Shown here: positions 47,701-56,931 of the stretch, piece by piece
Layout: each line of letters opens with the position of its first letter
How positions within the stretch are numbered: the first letter of the stretch is position 1
Assembly: GCA_009746045.1 (NCBI GenBank)
Contig: RPFO01001843.1
Span: 1 to 64,000, forward strand
DNA from: Mesostigma viride
Lineage: Eukaryota; Streptophyta; Mesostigmatophyceae; Mesostigmatales; Mesostigmataceae
Direction: 5' to 3'
DNA: 64,000 nt
Position numbers and translations under genes: made by a program
Notes under the pieces: generated by a model
Told to the model about the DNA's origin: nothing
The model's database searches: none
What the model saw: only the letters and a program-made list of their open reading frames with translations

Positions 47701-49444
47701 CATTTCTGGTTTTTATGCTTCTTTGGGGCATGAGGCGTGCATTGTAACATGGAAAAGCGGTTGCTTGCTCGTTCGTTGGCTGTGGGGAAAGTCCATGCCA
47801 ATTACTGGTAATGAGCCCCAGCAGCTGTTGGCTTGGCCGCGCTCACGCCACCTGGCGTCCCTGTTGTTCTATTGCTCCCCTTGGACATAAAGCAACAGTA
47901 TGGTCTGCAGCGCATGACCTGGCGCTGCCACCTGGTGTCCAGATGCTTGTGTAGTGGGTAAGGTAACACCATGCTCGAACCGCCACCCTGCTACCTGTAC
48001 CCTTCTCTTGTTCTTTCAGGGAGCCACGCCTCCTGCCCCTGTCCGCGGGTACCTGGTACCCAGCGCTATTACAGAGGGCATGTCCTGCTCCCCCACCCTA
48101 GTGTACCGCACATCACCCTAGTGTAAAGTACCAGACAGCACCATGACGCATCTCTCTCACGGGCGGAGTCTGAGGCCCGCGCGATGCTTCGTTGCTTTTA
48201 TTTGGTGCGCCAGCTTTATGTACTGACTGACACGTACCCATGGCATCGCTGTGCTGTTCATGCGGCCATGTCTTGGGATGCTTGCGGGCATCACCACGTT
48301 TTGTTGCATGTCCTTATCCAGCTGCCAACCAATGTCCGACAGCGGCTGGAAAGCAACCCCACGCTGTCCAACCTGGCGCGCGCCATCGCGTACCACAAAA
48401 GGTCAGTCTCAGTCTCTCCTGCGTTCTGTCCACTATGGCGTGGTAGCTTCCAAGAGACAAGCTTGCGGATGTCGACTCGGTGTAGTAGCTACTTTCTACC
48501 GTTTAAGACCGTGCGGCGTGGCTGAGGATGTCTTGGTGCTTTGGAATCGAGCAAACAGTGATGAGGTCACCAGGCCTTATTTGCGTGTGTAGCTTTCCTA
48601 CTGCCGAATAGATCTCTCAAGCCTCCTCCCACTACATGTCCTTGCTGCTCGTGCATGAATGGTCGCTTGAAGTTGTGGCGTACAGACGTACAAGATGTGC
48701 ACCTAGCTTTTTATGCAAGGAAATGCGAGACAAAATCAGGTGCCTTTATGTTACAAAGGGCCCCAGCCATGGATATCTGAATACTGGTACGGTTGTTTTT
48801 CAGAACCACGCCACATTTCCAGGTATGGCTATTGCCTTTGTATGTGGCCATATCCTCTGCTCTACACGTATCTAGTCGCTCTACACGTAAGCCAGCCATA
48901 ATTTCAATGCACAAGGCTACACATTTCCATCACCATTCATATTCATCATCCTGAACGACTCGAAAAAGCGGACAAGATAACGGCAGGCTCGAGCTACCAT
49001 GGTCCGGATTCTCCCGATTTCTGGCCTGCGCTGGTTGTCTCCTTGATATCCTCTGCTAATCATCCAGGTGATGAGCTGGTACTGGGGCATGGGGATGTGG
49101 TGGTAATGTCCAAGGAAATTTTACTTTGGGAATCAGGGATGAAACCTGCCGCTGAGCCCTCTTGCTTAGCCAGTTGTTTTGGACAGCTGCACTGTCTATG
49201 TTTGCTTAGGGTGTGTTTGTCCCGACATACCTGTTTGCCCCTGCGTCCGAGGTGTCCTCTTGAGTTGTCCTCTGAGACAACTGTGCAAACTAACATGGGC
49301 TGATCATTTGTGCATCCGTACTTCCCTCCTGTGGCCGTTACCAGCCGGACAAATGAGATGCCCCTGCCGCCCATGCAGCTTCGGCACCAGTATGAGGTCA
49401 TCAATGACCTCACCGATACGATGCGCACAATCCTGCGCTTGTAG
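32753..49444 (+). CDS. SIK1: SIK1, plant-type STE20/Hippo (MST-like) protein kinase
   Basis: Exons: 32753-33038, 33956-34044, 35723-35830, 37171-37278, 37571-37661, 38437-38489, 40556-40618, 41246-41290, 42552-42587, 43042-43097, 43604-43685, 44384-44530, 45231-45413, 46206-46762, 47172-47495, 48322-48401, 49345-49444; 802 residues if the G-run at 45385-45394 is corrected. Kinase: Gly loop GRGSYGS, ATP lysine K118 (VAIKII), alpha-C E135, HRDIKCGN with D211, DFG D229, activation-loop T245 in [42 protein letters not shown]. Then [10 protein letters not shown], repeated ERG(A/G)TVR and FGTMVV/SGTMVV motifs, and the plant-lineage C-terminus ([46 protein letters not shown]). Arabidopsis SIK1 works with MOB1 in proliferation control and in immune signalling. 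All active-site residues are present. Introns 2, 3, 5 and 12 begin with arrays of their own donor. Confidence 0.93.
33822..33950 (+). repeat. Acceptor-adjacent minisatellite, SIK1 intron 1
   Basis: About five to six copies of a 25-bp unit (CGCTTGCATACGCCACGCCC plus CCCAT) that run directly into the intron 1 acceptor (GTCGCGCAG before 33956). The C-rich part of the last unit serves as the pyrimidine tract. Confidence 0.8.
34045..34440 (+). repeat. 75-bp minisatellite built from the exon 2 donor, SIK1 intron 2
   Basis: The exon 2 end and donor (CCCATCACCGAAGGGGTGAGT, joint 34044/34045) is repeated as CCCATC(A/G)CCGGAGGG/GTGAGT with donor joints before 34081, 34156, 34231, 34306 and 34381. After the first 36-bp step the spacing is a constant 75 bp. 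Each unit also carries a second GGGTGAGT. Units are nearly identical, so the expansion is recent. Confidence 0.9.
34859..35502 (+). repeat. 30-bp minisatellite, SIK1 intron 2
   Basis: About 21 head-to-tail copies of a 30-bp unit containing GATGTGGGAGGCTTGGACAA and TGCATGC(T/C)AG. A few copies have a 3-bp insertion (GTAG). Intronic; the repeated [11 protein letters not shown] frame is an artefact. Confidence 0.92.
35831..36045 (+). repeat. Tandem copies of the exon 3 donor, SIK1 intron 3
   Basis: The last 30 bases of exon 3 plus donor (GCGCTGTGG/GTACGTATG) are duplicated perfectly 39 bp further on. They then recur as a 43-bp decayed unit (GATCTGTGG/GTACGTATGCAAGCA) with donors at about 35913, 35956 and 35998 and a broken one near 36040. 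GC-rich 68-bp repeats follow. Confidence 0.88.
36083..36270 (+). repeat. 68-bp minisatellite, SIK1 intron 3
   Basis: Three nearly identical copies of a unit containing GTGGGTCGTGTGGGCATGTG and GACTTGACATGGGGCCCAAG. Intronic, non-coding. Confidence 0.85.
36880..37080 (+). repeat. Pyrimidine-rich CCTGCCCTAC repeats upstream of SIK1 exon 4
   Basis: Degenerate tandem CCCTGCCCTAC and CTTGCCTTAC units filling the last third of intron 3, ahead of the acceptor at 37170. Could extend the pyrimidine tract. No coding content. Confidence 0.7.
39545..39901 (-). CDS. Unrecognised open frame inside SIK1 intron 6, possibly transposon-derived
   Basis: A 118-codon reverse-strand frame within the 2-kb intron 6 of SIK1. 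Its first 70 residues look protein-like ([38 protein letters not shown]) and the end is basic (RRKRFRRQ). I do not recognise the family. It may be a fragment of a mobile element's RNA- or DNA-binding protein, or chance. No introns or neighbouring domains could be attached to it. Confidence 0.2.
   Translation of the reverse strand: MTDRAIADFFLDRMGLSVDGRNSARTELMFCTQTEGSGKAFEAVILSIQMPESACKAIQSHGSALSSAVQGQSDAPKYPARSGVRPSRRKRFRRQGLGAGGMPSDRSPAAGSSRKGQS
44531..44965 (+). repeat. Decayed tandem copies of the exon 12 donor, SIK1 intron 12
   Basis: Exon 12 ends GAGCACCTCGAG/GTGGGT at 44530/44531. The intron repeats it in increasingly diverged form: GAGCACGTCGAG/GTGGGT (44588), CGCATCGAG/GTGGGT (44654), GATGAG/GTGGGT (44685), AACACATTGAG/GTCATG (44713), ACACATTGAAGTGGGC (about 44876), TACTTTGAG/GTAAGT (about 44910) and ATTTTGAGGT (about 44955). 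Confidence 0.75.
48862..49045 (+). mobile_element. SINE-like family A copy in SIK1 intron 16
   Basis: A 184-bp copy, the longest with both borders fixed. The direct repeat ATATCCTCTGCT occurs at 48850-48861 and 49046-49057. It ends in GGTTGTCTCCTTG, as does the 29.8-kb copy. It lies between exons 16 and 17 of SIK1. Confidence 0.75.
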
Positions 49445-49744
49445 CAGCACATGCCATGCTTGAGCTCTGGGTAAATGCTGTGTCCTTGCTAATTTCCAAT
49501 GAAACCTAAATAACGGAAGAGCTTGTCAAGTAGGATATCTATGCACAAGTCGGGCCACTTTTACCTAAATATGTTTTAGCTCATCAAATTACGGGACATA
49601 AGTGAGACAACTGTACGTGACATATTGGTGAACTAGTTGTCTCTTTAATTAGTCACGTACTGGGTGGGGACGGGACATGCACGATTTTCTTGGCGCCGAA
49701 AATTTCGTGGCAGAAAAGTGCACTTTAGGTATGCACTTAAGGTA

Positions 49745-50040
49745 TCAAGGAGACAACCAGCGCAGGCCAGAAATCGGGAGAATCCGGACCATGGTAGCTC
49801 GAGCCTGCCGTTATCTTGTCCGCGTGTTCGAGTCGTTCAGGATGATCAAGATGAATGGTGATGGAAATGTGTATCCGTGTGCATTGAAATTATGGCTGGC
49901 TTACGTGTAGAGCGACTAGATGACCTAGACGGTGGGGCCGGAAACAGCATGCTTGATCCTGGTTTCGAGCCTAACTGGCCGGGAGTGTCTAGTGGTGAGC
50001 ACCATTGCTGCGATCGCTCTCCCACCATTTACGAGGAAAT
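49745..50040 (-). mobile_element. SINE-like family A copy, inverted, downstream of SIK1
   Basis: Reverse-strand copy beginning about 300 bp after the SIK1 stop. The 180 bp nearest the gene match the intron 16 copy at a glance almost perfectly in reverse. The copy continues further (to GGGAGAGCGATCGCAGCA read in reverse, about 50027-50010), so it is longer than the copy at 48862. No target duplication found. Confidence 0.7.
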
Positions 50041-50884
50041 ACCCGCAAATGGAAAACCACTGAAAAGGTCTAGCTAGTCAGTCATCACGTTAGCCATGCC
50101 ATGATTCCAAACGCCCAAGAACTGCACACGGTGCAAAGGCATGCAAAAAGCCGGACGACAGCACTTTCAAATGTGCGGCGGGAACCAAAAGCCCGCGTAT
50201 GCCAGAAAACATCGTGTTGCTGCAGCGACGCGGCGATGTGGACAACGAATCCAGTGCCAAGCTTGGAACGGCCGCAAAGGAGATCTGGCATAACAGGGTT
50301 CAGATGTGCGGAGATACTATGCGATCCAGCCGGTCCACGACCTGTTTGTAGAGCTTGTGCCAAGGGGCAGCACCGAACAAATGTGGGTGACGTTGCAAAA
50401 AACACCGGACTTGACGGAGCATAATGGTATGTCCTGACGTCGGTCATCTGGGTAGCTCTATTTATCAACCACCAAATAATCGTCTCTATGCGCATCTAAA
50501 CGCAAATGGTTTTCACCTTTGCGGAGTGCCTGATCAGAATCTAAACCACTGGTGCATCAGGGGTGCACGTTTACCTTTGGCGACTTTAATCCACATCATT
50601 CACATACCGCAGTATTGTACGTCTGCGCTGGCCGCGGGCTGTTAGCTCCTGCCGACCGTTGCACCGTGCTGCGATATCTTGTTTTTGTCTTTGCACCGTG
50701 TGCAGCTTTTCTTGGACATTTGGAAGCATGGCCCATGGCTATAGTTTAAATCAATGGCCTGGCTGACGTAATGACTGATCATGACCTATTGATGGTAACT
50801 CCATTGAGGTCGATTTCTCGTGCTAAATAGGGTATTCATTTCCGTCAAGGGTGACTGGATTCCTCGTGTTAAATGCCGGCCGGG

Positions 50885-51175
50885 AGAGCGATCGCAGCAG
50901 TGGTGCTTACAACTGGACACTTTGATCTGGCCGCTAGGAACGCCTGCCTTGATCACGCGAGGTTCTTTTCAGCTAACAGTACCGTCTAGGTCTCGATGAA
51001 CGGTAGCCAGCCATAATTTTGAATGTCCACGACTACACATATCCACCTCCATTCATTTCTGGACATCATCCTGCACCGGACTCGACAAATGCGGAGAAGA
51101 TAACAGCAGGCTCGAGCTACCATGGTCGTGATTCTTCCAGATTTAGAACTGGCCTGTGCAACTGGTTGCCTCTTT
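50885..51175 (+). mobile_element. SINE-like family A copy
   Basis: Direct-orientation copy starting GGGAGAGCGATCGCAGCAGT and ending GGTTGCCTCTTTG; more diverged than the copies at 48.9 and 49.8 kb. The stretch between this and the preceding copy (50041-50884) contains no gene I can support. Confidence 0.65.
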
Positions 51176-51282
51176 GATATGTTACGCCATATGAGACTGC
51201 AGGATGCGCATAGCTCAATATTTAGCACTTTCCTGTAATCAGCTATAGCTCGATCGAGGTCGAACCATATCGCGCGGCATCC

Positions 51283-51589
<307 letters not shown>

Positions 51590-51836
51590 ATTAATGAGGG
51601 CTAGTTCTGCAATGTACGTTGCTCTCCAATACCGGCCCAGCCACCTTTTTATGGTTTATTTATATAGCGATTCCTTGCGCTCACATGGGTCTTATTGCAC
51701 CCACAGATCGCCGGAGCGTGTCCGTTTAGCTAGCGTGCCCGAATGATGCAGCTGTGGCATGCCTTAGGCATGAAGGAGACTGGGGGTCTCTGCCCTTTCT
51801 CCTGTTGTGCACACACAGGGATTAAAAGCACTTCGG

Positions 51837-52551
51837 TGCTCCGTGACTCCCCAACGGGAGCACGTGTTTAATTAATTAATTAATTAATTAATTAATTAAT
51901 TAATTAATTAATTAATTATTAATTGATTAATTAATTAATTAATTAATTAATTAATTAATTAATTAATTAATTAATTATATGTAGCAATTCCTGCTTTCCA
52001 CAATAAACGGAGCTCCACCTAGCTTGCCGACCCATGATCAGTGCCGAGCTAGTCGATCTGAATGAAAATACATGCTGATGCATACATAGATCTATTAAAA
52101 ATGCAACAGCAAGTCTTCTAGGAGCTCCCAGGTGATATGCAGGATCCATGATGTCTATACTAGTAGGTTCAGATATGGTTGCGGCCGACCTACCTCCAGC
52201 TCCGGCGAACTGCAGCTAGGGGACTCCCAGACGGAGAGCCGGTATACTGGAGGGGAGCCGGCGGTCAATTCACGTCGACCACAAGCCCTGGCAGGCGCCC
52301 CCCGCCACGACCGACCCCAGCAACCCCAGCCTAGGGAATATATTGCAGTAGTGTAGACTACTAGTCAGGCTTAGCTTAGCACGTGGCCCACGCCTATGCG
52401 CATGTGCGCCTATGATGGGACTCCCCACGTGGATGATGCATGCATTGATCTTTAATATTTAGCCAAGCTTTGCCTATGCAGAGAGCTACTCTCTGCTGAG
52501 ATGCCATTAATTATAATTAGACTCGTGCTCCCGTTGGGGAGTCACGGAGCA
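51837..52551. mobile_element. Inverted-repeat element with (TTAA)n core
   Basis: A perfect 28-bp inverted repeat (left arm 51837-51864 containing CCGTGACTCCCCAACGGGAG, right arm 52524-52551) encloses about 660 bp, including an (AATT)n run at 51868-51977. No open frame of note. A diverged copy of the left arm and its flank is at 56.7-56.85 kb. Possibly a non-autonomous foldback element. Confidence 0.5.
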
Positions 52552-52819
52552 TTAACCACGATGGATGGATCGATGGATGGGGACACACAAGTCGTCCTAA
52601 ATGATTATCTTGCCGGTCTAATCTATCTATACAACATCACGCCAACTCTATTATTCTTAGCTCTCTACCCTAGGGTACCTGTCTTAGTGTGCTTCCCGCG
52701 TGTTCGGGCAAACGCGGGCGCTTCATCCGGGGCCGGCCCTGGGAGGGGGTTCGTTGTCCTCTATGACTTGGCCCACTTGGCCTTGCATGTCCATCATCTT
52801 GTTCCAAATCACGGAGAGG

Positions 52820-55800
52820 CCTAGGCCCCCCATCCATGTCCGCTACTAGCTGCTCTTTGAAGGTGCGGTCCTAAGTTGCGGCGTCTAGCATCGCGGGGCC
52901 CAGCCCACGTAAGGAGGTGCCGGCCAGGCTGAGCTGGGCGCAGTCCCGCGGGGGGGCCACGTGATGTATCTACCTGGCAACTGGTGCGAGCTACAGCTAC
53001 TAGCTGCAGGCGCCGCTGCTTAATGGTGCTTGTGATATATGGCATGCCGAGGTACAGGTCCTAATTGCGAACATGAGCTGCCAGCGTATCCTACACGGAA
53101 AATGGATCGCACCATGTTGGTGACCGCGCCGTCCAGCTTGCTGGCAAGGTCAGCTGCCGTGAGGGTCCATGTCTCGGCCCCGTACGTAAGAACAGGGGCT
53201 CCCCCTCAGGACCAGCCGGACCTTAAACAGGTCCTGTTTCTCTATCTTGCCCAAGGGCTTCAATGCGCCACAGGGCCCGGTATTGGCGTAAAGCGTGCCA
53301 GGCGAGGGAGATACGGTGGTCCACATGCATCGGTCTCGCTGCTCCAGTCTGGGGGAGGAGGCTGCCCAGCAATTAACTTGACGAGGTCCCGATACAGGAC
53401 TCCAGAGCCGTCAAGGAGAAATATCGAGGGCGGGCGGTGGCTGAGTGAGCCCAATCGCCAGAGCCTCTGTCTTCTCAGTGCTTACCTCAAGCCCCACTGC
53501 ACAGGCCTCGATAGCCAGGCAGTCAAGCCACGTCTGCACGTGCTCAGTGCCCTCGAAGAGGAGTGGTGTCGTCTGCACATAGATTATGTCCGCCAGCCGA
53601 ATCTCCGTTTCCGCCCCGCCATGCGCCAGAAACGGTTGTCCGGACAGGTCTGCACCCCTGGTTCCCTGTAACCCACAATGCGGGCAAATCGCTTGCGCGC
53701 CTGAATCATTACGTATTCGACCACAATAACGAACAGAGTACCTAGGGCGACAGCACGCAGCCCTGCCACACGTACCCTTCTGTAAAGGGCATGGTGGCGT
53801 GGTCCCTTAGGAAGGACGCACGTCGACGTGGTGGATGGCCCTTCATACAGGTTGCGGATGACAGCAATAAGGGGGCGGGGGATCCGGAACAGAGCGAGGA
53901 ATTGTCCCACAGCGCAGGCCAGAAAACCGAATCGAAGGCTTTGATGAAGTCCACCAGCACAAGGTGCAGAGGGGACTCACCAGGCTGAAGGCGTTGCAGT
54001 TCTTCCACTAGGCGGCGAGTAGCGAAGAGCGCCTGTATGGTGTTGCGACCTGGACGGAAGCCGTGCTGAGTCTCGCTGAGATGGCCGTCCAGGGCCGTGC
54101 GCAGGCGGTTCAGGATGAGCCGCATGAGAAGCGTGACTGTGAGGGGGGCACTTTGGATGCACTCCCCTCAGTGTAGTTACCGCCGGCGACCCCTTGTTCT
54201 TGTACAGCATCGTGCGAAAACTGTGTTGCCAGGCCGCTGGGGGCGGTAACTTGCGACGACAGCAGAATGCGGTTGCAGATATCCCGGCGCCGGAAGAGCA
54301 GCATGATAGTGTCCTCAAACTCGGCTGCAAGTTTCACGACCGCGGCCGGAATCTCGTCGGAGCCGGCTGTGGCGGCGTCGTAACTCAGGCGCTGGACCGC
54401 CTCCGTGACCTCGCGGGAGGTGAAAGGAGCCCATGTCTGATGGGTCGCCGAGCGGGCCGGTCAGCCGGCGTGGGGACTAGGTAGTCCGCCGCGGACCTGG
54501 GCGGGGCTGGGGGCCCGGCTGGGCCGCCTGCCAGGGCGGCCGGACGGGCGGCGGCGGCTGGTAGCAGGGGCGGGGGCGGCGCAGCTGTCCCCAATGCCTC
54601 TGCAGTGGCCACGGCCCAGCCGGTACGAAGCCGCTTGGCCGACCGGCTCCGGGAATATCGTGGCGGTGGGGCCGGCCGAGGCTGTCCCGGGGTGTCCGAG
54701 GCGCTTGTACCAGAGCCAGGCCCCCTTGCTGTCGTGAGCACTTCTGCTGGCAGGTGCGCAGGTCCTTGACCATCTGCTGAGCGTCGGCCTTCTCAGCTTG
54801 CTCGTAGGCGACCCGCAGAGCCGCTTGCAGCCTAGGCTTGGCGGTCGGGTCCCGGTTGCGACGGAGCATCTGCCTAGCGGCGACCAATGTCGCCGACGGT
54901 GCTCAAGTGGCGCGGTGGACAGCAAGCTGTCGGCGCGGAGGCAAGGAGGGGAGGGTGCGGGCAGCCAGACGGTACTTGGCAGCGATACCGCGGAGGATCA
55001 CTGAAAAGTCACCAAGCTGGGGGCGGAATGGCGTGTAACTGCTGGCGACTGCCCAGGGCTGGCGTCGAAGACTGCCAGGAATTCGTCCCGGTGCGTCATA
55101 TAGCGGCCTAGCTGCTTCTCTGCTGACATCCTGTCGGCATCCTTCAGTACAATCCTGAGCACCTTGAGATCTGGCTGAGGCGCCAGTTGTCGCGACAGTT
55201 TCACGCCAGGAAACCGCAATCTGATGCGTGCGAGCACGAGACGGTGATCAGATTCCACCGTGCTGACAGAATCTTGCAGCACGCGAGCATCCACAACTGA
55301 GGGGCGCTGAGCCCGGCGTACGCAGATAAAGTCGATCAAGGCACACCACCCGATCCGACGGCCCAAAAAAGGTGGCAAGCTGCTGGGCGGGGCGTGCGAA
55401 AGAAGCATTGCATGCAACCAGCGCAGATTCTGCCAACAGATCCGCAAAGAGATCGAGCCGTGTTACCGTTGGCTGTCGTGTTGGAGGGGGAGTACTGAGC
55501 GCCTCCAGTGCCAACTGGCAGTGTGGCGTTGGCGTCGAGCAGCAGAACCAGGAAGTGCCGAGCTAGGATGCTGGCCTCCTCCTCCTGGAGGGCGCTGAAG
55601 AAGGCCTCACGTTTCGCCTGAGCTCGACCCGCATGTGGCGCATAGCCCACGATAACGGTGAGCGTATGGTGAGAATGGCCTTCAGTTGCCGAAAAAGTGG
55701 CCACTAGCACACGCGGGGATCGCAGCACGATGGACTGGAGGTGAGCTGATGCTGCCGGTGAGCACAGGAGGCCCACACAGCCTTGGTCACCCGGCGCGGC

Positions 55801-56420
55801 GCCTCCGGCCACCATAATGGAATCGCCAGTCCGCGCGGAGGTCGTCGACCATAAGCCCGTTGACCCCTTGCTGAGGGTCGACGGTGTGCCGATGCTCCTG
55901 GACTCCGAGGACGGCGATCTTGTTGTCGGCACACAAGGCGATCAGCTCGTCGACGCGTTGACGTGCTGAGGTGCCGCTGCTGGTAGAAGGATCTGCAGGG
56001 AGGGTGCGCATGTTAAAGCTAGCAATACCAAGAATGGGCCGTACGTTGCCCTATTAGCGGGGGGGTGGGGGTGGAGGGGGGGGTGGATCGAGAAAGGTAG
56101 TGCTGGAGGTAAGGGTGGGGGTGGAGGGGGGGGGGGGAGGAGGGTGGCGAGTGGGGTTAACGCTTTTCAACGCATGGAGTCTTTCTTTCAGGGCGGATAT
56201 GAGATGCCATGCCCTAGCCATTGTACTATAGCCATGATCATCAAGACTCCACCCTCATATGTCCGCACCTTAGCTGAGCACTGGAATACATAGTGGTGCA
56301 GGTGCACTTTGTGCACCCAGAGCAGGTGTAGTTTACACCCTACCCTTGCAGGAAGTAGCCCGGAATGTACTGAAAGCCATATGCCCCATAAGTGGAGATA
56401 TGTTCCAATTTGATTCAAAT
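52820..56420 (-). mobile_element. LINE copy 3, near full length but frameshifted
   Basis: Reads right to left. 5' leader at 56420-56195, shared with copy 1. APE-type endonuclease at 56011-55200 over several frames (VLGVQEHR near the start, VIVGYAPHAGRAQAKREAFF, LLLDANATLPVG, and the catalytic SDHRL at about 55247-55233). Linker at 54890-54500, reverse-transcriptase fingers at about 54300-53970 (HLSETQHGFRPGRN), palm at about 53960-53570 (LVLVDFIKAFDSVFW, WQGCVLSP). The YADD box near 53580-53570 is split by a 2-base insertion. Multiple frame breaks, so inactive. The order endonuclease then reverse transcriptase in one strand defines it as a non-LTR retrotransposon. Confidence 0.85.
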
Positions 56421-56699
56421 TTTTTAAATATATAGTTGCGTGATGTTGACGGATTGCTGTATGGCCTAGCTACCTGCATGGCCTTCGTAGCACCGTTCAT
56501 GGCTCAGCATATTACCGGCTACCAACTTCAGTTGTTCAGCCTATGCACCCGCATGTTGACCCGCACACTTCAGCCTTCAGTGTCATTGTGCCAGCCACCC
56601 CCCATGTCACCCACACCCTCATGCCCCCGCCATGTCACCCACGCACATTTCAGAATAAGTGCACCCACAGTTATGCCAGACCCTCCTTGTGAATAGTTT

Positions 56700-56852
56700 C
56701 GATCGCAGCTGTGGCTTGCGTCCGGGCATGAGGGAAGACGGGTGTCTCTGCCCCCTTCCCAGTGTGCAACATGCAGGAATGAAAACCACTTCAACTCTGT
56801 ATTATGTTGCTCTGTGACTCCCCACCACGAGCGCGTGTTTAATTAATTCATT
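56700..56852 (+). repeat. Second copy of the inverted-repeat element arm
   Basis: Matches 51740-51870 with divergence: GCTGTGG, GGCATGAGGGAAGACGGGTG, TCTCTGCCC, then CTCTGTGACTCCCCACCACG and GTGTTTAATTAATT. Supports a dispersed family. Confidence 0.55.
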
Positions 56853-56931
56853 AAGTAGGAAAGCTTTCTCTATGACAGCCCCGGACTCTCTCTTGGGCAC
56901 ACGGCCACCTTTGCCTAGCTGGCTGGTGCGA

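Noticed and set aside
48862-49920. One DNA transposon with 180-bp terminal inverted repeats
   Set aside because: The left arm has its own 12-bp target duplication and the interior holds the conserved last SIK1 exon, so these are two separate insertions.
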